A stretch of DNA of 64,000 bases from Streptomyces sp. NBC_00878. Its GTDB lineage: Bacteria > Actinomycetota > Actinomycetes > Streptomycetales > Streptomycetaceae. The DNA is taken from contig NZ_JAPEOK010000002.1 of NCBI RefSeq assembly GCF_026341515.1, forward strand, positions 557,749-621,748, read 5' to 3'. Positions 1-6,496 of the stretch are shown here, in pieces. The notes beneath the pieces were generated by a model that worked only from the letters and a program-made list of their open reading frames with translations, made no database searches and was not told the DNA's origin. How positions within the stretch are numbered: position 1 is the first letter of the stretch; the number at the start of each line of letters is the position of its first letter. The position numbers were made by a program, and so were the translations under genes.

Positions 1-372
1 GGCAGCGGGGTCACCGGCACGATCCTCGCCCAGGGCACCTCGGCCGGAACGCTGAAGGTCAAGGCCAAGGGGCGTACGGACGTCATCGTGCGGTCCATCA
101 CCATCGCGCCGGGCGGCTCGACGGGCTGGCACTACCACTCCGGTCAGGTCATCGCGGTCGTCAAGTCGGGCACACTCACCCGCACGTTGCAGGACTGCTC
201 CGTGGAAGTCACCACGACGGGCACCTCGTTCATCGAGCCGGCCGGAGCCCGGCACGTCCACATCGGCCGCAACCTCGGCACCGAGCCGGTCGAGTTGTAC
301 GTCACCTACCTCGTGCCCGAGGGCAGCCCGCTGTCCGTCGACGCGGACGCACCGGCGTGCGCCGGGGGATAG
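1..372 (+). CDS. cupin domain protein, 5' end outside window
   Basis: The frame is open from the first base, so the start lies upstream; 123 residues are visible. A GWHYHSGQ segment followed by a distal RHVHIG segment matches the two metal-binding motifs of the small cupin fold (HxH with a later His). The gene ends in TAG at 370-372. Substrate cannot be read from the sequence: small stand-alone cupins range from sugar isomerases to dioxygenases. A GTG at 88 is an internal codon, because the homologous sequence clearly continues upstream of it. Confidence 0.8.
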   Translation, partial: GSGVTGTILAQGTSAGTLKVKAKGRTDVIVRSITIAPGGSTGWHYHSGQVIAVVKSGTLTRTLQDCSVEVTTTGTSFIEPAGARHVHIGRNLGTEPVELYVTYLVPEGSPLSVDADAPACAGG

Positions 373-560
373 GGCCAAGGGGACAGGAGCAAGGGGACAG
401 GGACAGAGCGGGATCAGGGAGTGGGGGAGCGGCGAGAGCCCGGCAGGACCGGAGGGCGCACGTTTCTCATCGGATGTGTCTCCGCGCCACTGGGGCAGTG
501 TGCGGTAGCCGCCCGTGCACTGCCCCGCCCGCTCGTCGGCCGGTCGGTTCCGCGGCCCTC

Positions 561-1463
561 TCAGCGCTCTTGGCTCGCCGGGGAGCCGCTGCTGAGCTGT
601 GCTTCGGCGTCGGTGAGGATCTCCGTCACCCGCAGGCCGAAGGCGGCGTCGCACGGATGCGGGCGACCGGTGCGGGCGGCGTCGAGAAGGGCGTCGGCTG
701 CCCGTGTGAGAGCCTCGACCGCCCCCTCGGCGGAGCCGGGCAGGACGGTCACCCCGGCCTTGCCCCGCAGCTCGACGGCGGCTCCGGCGGCAGCGGGCGG
801 CGCCGTCAGGCTGAGAGTCAGGGTGCTCGACGCCCCGCCGGCATGGTGGAGCACCAGGTGAACGGTGTCCTGCGGGCCCCGCGCGGCAGCCGCCACCCGC
901 TCCACATCCCCGAGAACCGGCAGCAGCACGGACAGGGCATGCGGGCCGACATCCCACAGGCCGCCCTTCTCCCGTCGCCAGGCCGAGGCCGCGAACGGGC
1001 TGTCACTCGTGAACACAGCGCCGAGCCACTCCGCGCGTGCGGTGAACCAGCCCTCCGTGGCGGCCTGTTCGGCGATCCAGGCCTGTATCTCGGGCTGGAA
1101 GCGGCTGGTGAAGAAGACGACCGAGGCGACGCCCGCCTGCTCGACCGCCTCGACGACGGCGCGTCCCTCCTCCACGGTCGCCGCTAGCGGCTTGTCGAGC
1201 AGCAGATGGCAGTGAGCCCGCGCGGCGCGCGCCGCGAGCGGGGCCTGTATGGAGGGAGGCAGGGCGATGGCGACCGCGTCCACCTCGGCGAGGAGGTCGT
1301 CGACGTCCTCGTACGCGCGCGTTCCGTGCCGGTCGGCCAGGGCCTTGGCCGCGTCGGCGCGCCTGCCCCACACCCCCACGAAGTCCAGTTCGCGATGCCC
1401 GCTCAAGGCGGGAGCGTGGGCCATGTCGGCCCAGGGCCCAGTACCGAGCAGTCCGATGCGCAT
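561..1463 (-). CDS. Gfo/Idh/MocA family NAD(P)-dependent oxidoreductase
   Basis: 300 residues. An N-terminal Rossmann domain begins with the dinucleotide motif GLLGTGPW. A LLLDKPLA segment near residue 95 corresponds to the family's conserved EKP motif. A DVGPHALSVLL segment in the C-terminal half carries the catalytic-region His. These proteins oxidise or reduce sugars, inositols or related polyols, and the substrate here is unknown. The start ATG at 1463 is preceded by a GAGAGGTGG ribosome site. The gene diverges from the alpha/beta hydrolase at 1723 across about 260 bases. Confidence 0.9.
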   Translation of the reverse strand: MRIGLLGTGPWADMAHAPALSGHRELDFVGVWGRRADAAKALADRHGTRAYEDVDDLLAEVDAVAIALPPSIQAPLAARAARAHCHLLLDKPLAATVEEGRAVVEAVEQAGVASVVFFTSRFQPEIQAWIAEQAATEGWFTARAEWLGAVFTSDSPFAASAWRREKGGLWDVGPHALSVLLPVLGDVERVAAAARGPQDTVHLVLHHAGGASSTLTLSLTAPPAAAGAAVELRGKAGVTVLPGSAEGAVEALTRAADALLDAARTGRPHPCDAAFGLRVTEILTDAEAQLSSGSPASQER

Positions 1464-1613
1464 ACCGCCACCTCTCGTCGTGCCTGTCTCATTCGGCGGC
1501 CGCTGTCCGTGATCGTCAGGCGCCCACCCGGTGTGAGCCTTTCACGCAGGCCCGGACATGCCCAGCCCCACCGGATCAGGACCACCATGCCGAACCCTCC
1601 GGCCTCGATCCGG

Positions 1614-1646
1614 GCCTACGCCACTTGCCTGACCTACGCCATTTGA
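1614..1646. repeat. short direct repeat in divergent promoter region
   Basis: The 13-base unit CCTACGCCAYTTG occurs twice, 18 bases apart, inside the intergenic region between the divergent genes at 1463 and 1723. A TTGACA hexamer (1643-1648) partly overlaps the second copy, but no well-spaced -10 box follows. It could be a regulator-binding repeat. The evidence is only positional. Confidence 0.3.
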
Positions 1647-1722
1647 CAGAAGCGGTCGAAACCAGGACCCCTTAGCCTCAGGTTGCCCGGTAAAACGGTC
1701 ATCACAGGCAAAGGGGAAGGCA

Positions 1723-2415
1723 ATGAGCGCAGACTCGGCAATCCGAAACGTCGTCCTCGTGCACGGCGGGTTCGTCGACGGCTCCGGCTGGAAGGCGGTG
1801 CACAACCGGCTGGTGGGCGAGGGCTACCACGTGAGTGTCGTCCAGAACCCCACGCTGAGCCTGGAAGGCGACGTGGCCGCCACCCGCCAGGTCATCGAGG
1901 CGCAGGACGGCCCGGTCGTTCTGGTCGGCCACTCCTACGGCGGTGTGGTCATCACGCAGGCCGGCCGGCACGACAGCGTCGCGAGCCTCGTCTACATCGC
2001 CGCCTTCGCCCCGGACAAGGGCGAGTCGGTGAACAGCCTGATCGCCGACCCGCCGCCGGGCGCTCCGGTACCCCCGATCCTGCCTCCGCAGGACGGCTTC
2101 CTGTTCCTGGACCGTGAGCGGTTCGCGGAGTCGTTCGCGGGTGACCTGCCGAGTGAGGAGGCCGCGTTCATGGCCGACTCGCAGGTCCCGTGGGGCGTGG
2201 ACGCCCTCAACGGCGCGGTCACCGAGCCTGCTTGGCGGACCAAGCCGAGCTGGTACCTCGTGGCCACCGACGACCGCATGATCCCTCCGCCGGCACAACA
2301 GGCGATGTCCGGGCGCATCGGGGCGACGACCGTGGAGGTCCCCGGCAGCCACTCCGTGTATCTGTCCCAGCCCGACGCGGTCGTCAGCCTGATCAGGCAG
2401 GCGTCCGGCGCGTAG
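1723..2415 (+). CDS. alpha/beta fold hydrolase
   Basis: 230 residues, the usual length for small soluble alpha/beta hydrolases of the salicylate-esterase or hydroxynitrile-lyase-like group. VLVHGG (residues 11-16) is the oxyanion-hole region. VGHSYGG supplies the nucleophile Ser71. The TDDRMIPP and PGSHSV segments near the C-terminus supply the Asp and His. No signal peptide is seen, so it is cytoplasmic. A GGGGAAGG ribosome site precedes ATG 1723. A broken relative of this gene lies at 3521-3625. Confidence 0.88.
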   Translation: MSADSAIRNVVLVHGGFVDGSGWKAVHNRLVGEGYHVSVVQNPTLSLEGDVAATRQVIEAQDGPVVLVGHSYGGVVITQAGRHDSVASLVYIAAFAPDKGESVNSLIADPPPGAPVPPILPPQDGFLFLDRERFAESFAGDLPSEEAAFMADSQVPWGVDALNGAVTEPAWRTKPSWYLVATDDRMIPPPAQQAMSGRIGATTVEVPGSHSVYLSQPDAVVSLIRQASGA

Positions 2416-2871
2416 CCGCGGGCCGCGGCACCAATGGCGCGGCACGGCGGGGCATCCATCACTCTGCACCCCGAACGCCCGAGCCACCACCTCCCGACCC
2501 TCCGCCGGCTTCGGCGGACACAGTCACCCCTCCGGCCGGCCCATACCGCCTCCCCCCGCGGTCTGGAGCCGGCCGGAGGGGGTCTCGCCCCCTGCCCCTA
2601 CGGTCTCCGCTGCGGCCGCGCAGGACTCGACGCGGACAACAGCCCAGCCCTGGCAGGGGCGAACACCGCGGCCTTCCCCCGCGGACGCTCCACGAGCGGA
2701 ACCGCCACACCACCGAGGGTGAGAGCCGACTCCGGCGAACCTGTGACCAGCGCCACACTTTGATCTTCGAACTTCGACGCTCGCCACGCGTCTAGTCGGC
2801 GTCGGTCACCGAGCGGCTTCGGAACAGCACCTCTCCGCAGCCGTCCACTTCATTTCACCAAGGAACATTCA
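2416..2871. other. 456-base intergenic region
   Basis: The region is very GC- and Pro/Arg-codon-rich in all frames. The open frames on both strands are low-complexity and none has a recognisable domain. The last 100 bases presumably carry the promoter of the membrane-protein gene at 2872, but I cannot assign a -10 or -35 box. I see no tRNA, hairpin or repeat of note. Confidence 0.5.
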
Positions 2872-3450
2872 ATGGGTTATCTGCGCGGATTCATCCCCTG
2901 GATCGTCGCCGGCGTCGTCTCGTCCTTCGACTGGCGCTGGGGCGCCATGGCCGGCCTTGTCACGGGCCTGCTGCTCCTGCTCCAGGACCGCCGCCGTGGC
3001 GTCGACCTCGACGCGCTGATCCTGGAGATCAGCTCCATCACGTACTTCGCCGTGATCGGCGCCGTGTCCGTCTCTGCCCCGGACTCGGCCCTGGCGGACC
3101 ACACCGACGTCATCTCCTTCGGTTGGCTGGCCGCCACGGCCTGGGGAACGCTGGCGATCCGCCGCCCCTTCACCCTGGGCATCGCCAAGCGCCAGACGCC
3201 CCGTGAATACTGGGACATGCCGGAATTCATCCAGGTCAACAACCACATCACCATCGCCTGGGGCACCGGCTTCACCTTCATCGGCGTCAGCCAGGCCGTC
3301 TGCGGCGCGGTCGACGCCCCGGCCTGGGTGGGCATCGCAGCCCATGTCGCCGGCCTCGTCGCTCCCGCCGTGTTCACGAAGGTCTATCCCGCACGGGCCC
3401 AGGCGCGACTGCTGGCCCAGGCCGCTCCGGTCACGGCCGTTCCCCGATAG
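2872..3450 (+). CDS. small integral membrane protein, unknown function
   Basis: 192 residues with about five hydrophobic stretches: residues 5-17 with 24-38, 52-68, 82-96, 124-142 and 148-165. A polar loop around residues 100-120 (KRQTPREYWDMPEF) separates the two halves. ATG 2872 follows an AAGGA ribosome site. I do not recognise a family. The fold would be a small multi-pass membrane protein, with no transporter or enzyme signature visible. It stands alone, followed by the hydrolase relic. Confidence 0.75.
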   Translation: MGYLRGFIPWIVAGVVSSFDWRWGAMAGLVTGLLLLLQDRRRGVDLDALILEISSITYFAVIGAVSVSAPDSALADHTDVISFGWLAATAWGTLAIRRPFTLGIAKRQTPREYWDMPEFIQVNNHITIAWGTGFTFIGVSQAVCGAVDAPAWVGIAAHVAGLVAPAVFTKVYPARAQARLLAQAAPVTAVPR

Positions 3451-3520
3451 GCCGCCTCCTCCGCGCGGCTGTGCCACCTCGCAGGACCAAGAACTCACCG
3501 TACGAAGGAGCAACCACCAC

Positions 3521-3625
3521 GTGAGCACCGCCCGGCAGCTCGGAACGTCGTTCTCGTCCACGGCGGATCCGTCCACGGCGGATCCGTCGCCAGCGGATTC
3601 CTCGACGGAGCGGGCTGGACAGGGG
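3521..3625 (+). pseudogene. N-terminal relic of an alpha/beta hydrolase, frameshifted
   Basis: A GTG at 3521 with an AAGGAG ribosome site encodes VSTARQ. The hydrolase signature RNVVLVHGG then appears one frame over, and the later GFLDGAGWTGVYDLM mirrors GFVDGSGWKAVHNRL of the intact hydrolase at 1723. Extra copies of a 15-base unit pad the GG region. The rest of the hydrolase (nucleophile elbow onward) is missing. This is a clear decayed fragment. Confidence 0.65.
3556..3585 (+). repeat. 15-base tandem duplication
   Basis: GTCCACGGCGGATCC occurs twice head to tail (3556-3570 and 3571-3585), followed by a degenerate third copy (GTCGCCAGCGGATTCC). It lies exactly in the VHGG-coding segment of the hydrolase relic, so slippage probably contributed to the loss of the gene. 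Confidence 0.85.
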
Positions 3626-3636
3626 TCTACGACCTG

Positions 3637-3765
3637 ATGGGGAACGTGCGCACGCGCCTGCGCGCCCTGCCCGCCGCAGACCTGCCGCGGATGATCAGTC
3701 GCCCGGGCATCGGTACGGACATGATCGAGGACGCGGCCCGCGCCATGACGAGGAGAGCGGCATGA
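3637..3765 (+). CDS. short ORF coupled to the carotenoid oxygenase, unknown
   Basis: ATG 3637 would give a 42-residue peptide with a basic C-terminus (AARAMTRRAA). Its TGA (3763-3765) overlaps ATG 3762 of the carotenoid oxygenase, the typical four-base coupled arrangement. It may be the tail of a lost gene fused to the hydrolase relic, since the same frame reads through from that relic. I do not recognise it. The coupling is the only reason to list it. Confidence 0.3.
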   Translation: MGNVRTRLRALPAADLPRMISRPGIGTDMIEDAARAMTRRAA

Positions 3766-5144
3766 CAGACCAGACAGCTCTTCCCTTGTATCTCCAGGGC
3801 CGCTTCGCCCCGGTCCCCGACGAGCACAGCGCGGCCGATCTCACGGTGCGGGGCTCCCTGCCGCCCGACCTGGACGGCCTGTATCTGCGCAACGGCCCCA
3901 ACCCGCTGCCGGGCGAGGACAACGGGCACTGGTTCACCGGTCCCGGCATGCTCCACGGCATGCGGCTGCGGGGCGGGCGCGCCGAGTGGTACCGCAACCG
4001 GTGGGTGCGCACCCGGGAGTTGGAGGGACATCCCTTCATTCGCGAGAACCTCACCATCGACCTGACCGCGACGCCCGCCAACACCCACGTGATCCGGCAC
4101 GCCGGCACCGTACTGGCCCTGTGCGAGGCAGGCCTTCCCTACTGGGTCACCCCGGAGCTGGAGACCGTCGGACCGTACGACTTCGGCGGGCGCCTGAACA
4201 CCGCGATGACCGCCCACCCCAAGAAGGACCCGGTCACCGGCGAACTCCACCTGTTCGGAACCGGGTTCGCCGCCCCGCCCTACCTCACCTACCACCGGGT
4301 CACCGCGGAGGGGCTGCTGCTCGACAGCCGGCCGATCGGCGTGCCGGGCCCGACGATGATGCACGACTTCGCCATCACCGAACGCCACATCGTCTGGATG
4401 GACCTGCCCGTCGTCTTCGATCCCGCGCACGCAGGGCGCGGCGGCGTGCCCTACCGGTGGGAGGCGGCGTACGGCGCACGGCTCGGGATCATGTCCCGCA
4501 TGCCCGGCAGCACCCATGTGCGGTGGTACGACGTCGATCCCTGCTACGTCTTCCACGTGGGCAACGCCTACGAGGACGAGCGGGGGCGCATCGTGCTGGA
4601 CGCGGTGCGCCACGACGACGCCTGCTTCCGGAAGTCCTGGGGGGACATGGGCGGACCCACCAGCACGGGTGGCCTGCCCGGGGTGCTGGAACCGGGCCAC
4701 GCCCCGGCCTCCGCCGTCCTGTACCGCTGGACCCTGGACCCGGCCACCGGCCGCGTCTGCGAGTCCCAACTGGACGACCGCGAGGCCGAGTTCCCCACAC
4801 ACAACGAAACCCTCACCGGACGCCCGTACCGCTACCTGTACACCGTCTCCGGTGACGGCATCGCCAAGCACGACCTCGCGCGCGGCACCCGTCACACCCA
4901 TGAGACGCCTGGCAGCCGCTACGCCGGCGAGGCGGTCTTCGTACCGGCGGCGGACGCCACCGGCGAGGACGAGGGCTGGCTCCTGTCATTCATCTCGAAC
5001 GACGACGGTGAAGCGGGTGAGCTGCTCGTCCTCGACGCCGCGGAGCTCTCCGTCCAGGCAGTGGTGGAACTGCCGTACCCCGTTCCGGCCGGCTTCCACG
5101 GCAGCTGGTTGCCCGAAACCGAGGAAAGACGATTTCTCTCATGA
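3762..5144 (+). CDS. carotenoid oxygenase (retinal pigment epithelial membrane protein family)
   Basis: 460 residues, the normal length for the family, which cleaves carotenoid or stilbene double bonds with a non-haem Fe(II) held by four His in a seven-bladed propeller. The iron ligands are visible: His152 (TAHPKK), His201 (MMHDFAIT), His265 (FHVGNAYED) and His446 (GFHGSW). The N-terminal segment LDGLYLRNGPNP is a family signature. ATG 3762 has a GAGGAGAG ribosome site. It is followed closely by an ECF sigma factor; whether the two are linked functionally is unknown. Confidence 0.93.
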   Translation: MTDQTALPLYLQGRFAPVPDEHSAADLTVRGSLPPDLDGLYLRNGPNPLPGEDNGHWFTGPGMLHGMRLRGGRAEWYRNRWVRTRELEGHPFIRENLTIDLTATPANTHVIRHAGTVLALCEAGLPYWVTPELETVGPYDFGGRLNTAMTAHPKKDPVTGELHLFGTGFAAPPYLTYHRVTAEGLLLDSRPIGVPGPTMMHDFAITERHIVWMDLPVVFDPAHAGRGGVPYRWEAAYGARLGIMSRMPGSTHVRWYDVDPCYVFHVGNAYEDERGRIVLDAVRHDDACFRKSWGDMGGPTSTGGLPGVLEPGHAPASAVLYRWTLDPATGRVCESQLDDREAEFPTHNETLTGRPYRYLYTVSGDGIAKHDLARGTRHTHETPGSRYAGEAVFVPAADATGEDEGWLLSFISNDDGEAGELLVLDAAELSVQAVVELPYPVPAGFHGSWLPETEERRFLS

Positions 5145-5160
5145 CCGTTTCTCTCATGAC
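5131..5160 (+). repeat. 15-base tandem repeat at the end of the oxygenase gene
   Basis: TTTCTCTCATGACCG is repeated head to tail across the oxygenase stop codon. The duplication leaves two ATGs in the frame of the SDR relic that follows. Confidence 0.6.
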
Positions 5161-5292
5161 CGTGGTGAACGCGGAGCATCCGCCCCGCCGTATCTTCCTG
5201 GGCAAGGGCCCACTCGGCCCGATGCGCAAGGCCCACCCCGCGCGCGTCGCCGAGCGGGAAAAGTGGGACTCTGTCTCCCACACAGCACATGG
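5156..5292 (+). pseudogene. C-terminal relic of an SDR oxidoreductase
   Basis: The frame starting ATGACCGTGGTGAACGCGG encodes AEHPPRRIFLGKGPLG followed by EREKWDSVSHTAHG. This matches the typical C-terminal end of one group of short-chain dehydrogenases, in which a PPLRVFLG-type strand is followed by a ..WEEWxxVSxxAHG helix. Everything N-terminal (nucleotide-binding motif, YxxxK) is missing and the natural stop is lost. I read it as a remnant rather than a gene. Confidence 0.45.
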
Positions 5293-5325
5293 TTCGTTAT
5301 TCGTCGGCACGGAGGCGTTCAGTAC

Positions 5326-6261
5326 ATGGTGCCCCTCAACGCACCCACTGATGAGGAACTCACCCGCAGGGCCCAGGCCGGCGAGACCGGAGCCCTCGGA
5401 CTACTGCTGGCCCGCCACCAGGCGCCGATGCGCGCGGTGGCGCTGAGCCTGCTCGGCTACGGCCCCGACGCGGAAGACGCGGTGCAGGACGCCGCGCTGA
5501 CCGCGCTGCGGCGTATCGGCGACGTACGGGACCCGTCGGCCGTGGGAGCGTGGCTACGAGCGATCGTGCGCAACGCCTCCCGCACGCGGCTGCGCGAAAC
5601 CCGGGAGATGCCCGGCCTGGAAGGACTTGACCACCTGCGGCTTCGCGACGACGAGCCGTCGCAGCCGGAGCAGCTCATCGAGCAGCACGCGATGCGGGAC
5701 TGGATCTGGGACGCGGTGGACGAACTGCCGCCCCAGCTCCGGCTGGTGCTGATGCTGCGGCACTTCAGCGGCGTCACCTCGTACCGGGAGATCGCCGACG
5801 TCTGCGAGGTGCCGGTCGGCACCGTACGGAGTCGGCTCAACCAGGCCAGGGGGAAAATGGCCGAGGTGCTGCTGTCGACCGCCGCGCAGTCGCACGACGA
5901 CGCCGCTGCGCTCACCAAGGAGAGCCAACACGAGGCCGTGGAGACCCTGCAGGCGTCCGAGCGCGGCAGCCTGCCCCGCGAGCTATCCGAGTTGTGGCCG
6001 GCGGAGGCCGAACTCGTCGGCCCACTCAGCAAGCCTGGCGAACGCACCCATCCCGTCCCGGTCATGCGAGAGACCCTGGAATCCGGGGTTCACCAGAGCG
6101 TGCGCCATGTGGTGGCCAGCCGCGACATCACCATCTGGGAAATGGACGTCACCCACGTCGGCGCCGTCCAGACCTGCCCGCCGACTCTCGCCTGGCTCAT
6201 GTTCCGCAAGAAGAGAAGAGTTCAAAGACTCCGGCTGATCTTTCCCCAGCCGCAGACATGA
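5326..6261 (+). CDS. ECF RNA polymerase sigma factor with C-terminal SnoaL-like extension
   Basis: 311 residues from ATG 5326, chosen because CGGAGG lies about ten bases upstream and family homology starts there. Region 2 (ALGLLLARHQAPM to DAEDAVQDAALTALRR) binds the -10 element. Region 4 (LPPQLRLVLMLRHFSG to VPVGTVRSRLNQARGK) binds the -35 element. The remaining 110 residues (VGPLSKPGERTHPV..) resemble the NTF2/SnoaL-like domain found on some ECF factors, which modulates activity in place of an anti-sigma factor. No anti-sigma gene is adjacent. The long frame running upstream through the oxygenase is a shadow. Confidence 0.88.
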   Translation: MVPLNAPTDEELTRRAQAGETGALGLLLARHQAPMRAVALSLLGYGPDAEDAVQDAALTALRRIGDVRDPSAVGAWLRAIVRNASRTRLRETREMPGLEGLDHLRLRDDEPSQPEQLIEQHAMRDWIWDAVDELPPQLRLVLMLRHFSGVTSYREIADVCEVPVGTVRSRLNQARGKMAEVLLSTAAQSHDDAAALTKESQHEAVETLQASERGSLPRELSELWPAEAELVGPLSKPGERTHPVPVMRETLESGVHQSVRHVVASRDITIWEMDVTHVGAVQTCPPTLAWLMFRKKRRVQRLRLIFPQPQT

Positions 6262-6278
6262 CATGAGCTGAACGGCCA

Positions 6279-6316
6279 CAGAGGCTCCGCCCGCGAGTAC
6301 CGGGGCGGGGCCTCTG
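6279..6316. terminator. hairpin terminator after the sigma factor gene
   Basis: A roughly 15-base stem pairs CAGAGGCTCCGCCCG with CGGGGCGGGGCCTCTG (one mismatch) around a short loop. It begins 18 bases after the sigma-factor stop. There is no long U-tract, as is normal for Streptomyces terminators. Confidence 0.75.
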
Positions 6317-6384
6317 CGCGTTGGGCGACATCTCGGAGAACTGCCGGAGCGCCGGTTGGTCCGCTCGTACGGGCGTTCCTAAAC

Positions 6385-6397
6385 TGACGTGGCGTCA
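6385..6397. promoter_or_regulatory. short dyad upstream of the LuxR-type regulator
   Basis: TGACG-TGG-CGTCA is a perfect five-base inverted repeat about 100 bases before the regulator start at 6497. Size and location fit an operator, but this is a single site with no second copy seen. Confidence 0.3.
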
Positions 6398-6496
6398 AAC
6401 GGATCATGCGTCGTGCATCGTGCTGAGTGGGTGGAGCGTTGCCGGGGGCGCCCGTCGTGGGTGTTCGCGTGTCTTGTCCTGCCGGGGGGAGCCGTG

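Noticed and set aside
357..1187. Long plus-strand frames opposite the Gfo/Idh gene
   Set aside because: Arg/Gly/Pro-rich low-complexity shadows of the minus-strand gene, with no domain and no ribosome site.
1643..1675. TTGACA as the -35 box of the hydrolase promoter
   Set aside because: No plausible -10 hexamer occurs at 16-19 bases; the nearest AT-bearing hexamer is 23 bases away.
4516..5325. Possible 581-residue sigma factor starting inside the oxygenase gene
   Set aside because: The first 270 codons are out-of-frame oxygenase sequence. The real start is ATG 5326 with CGGAGG upstream.
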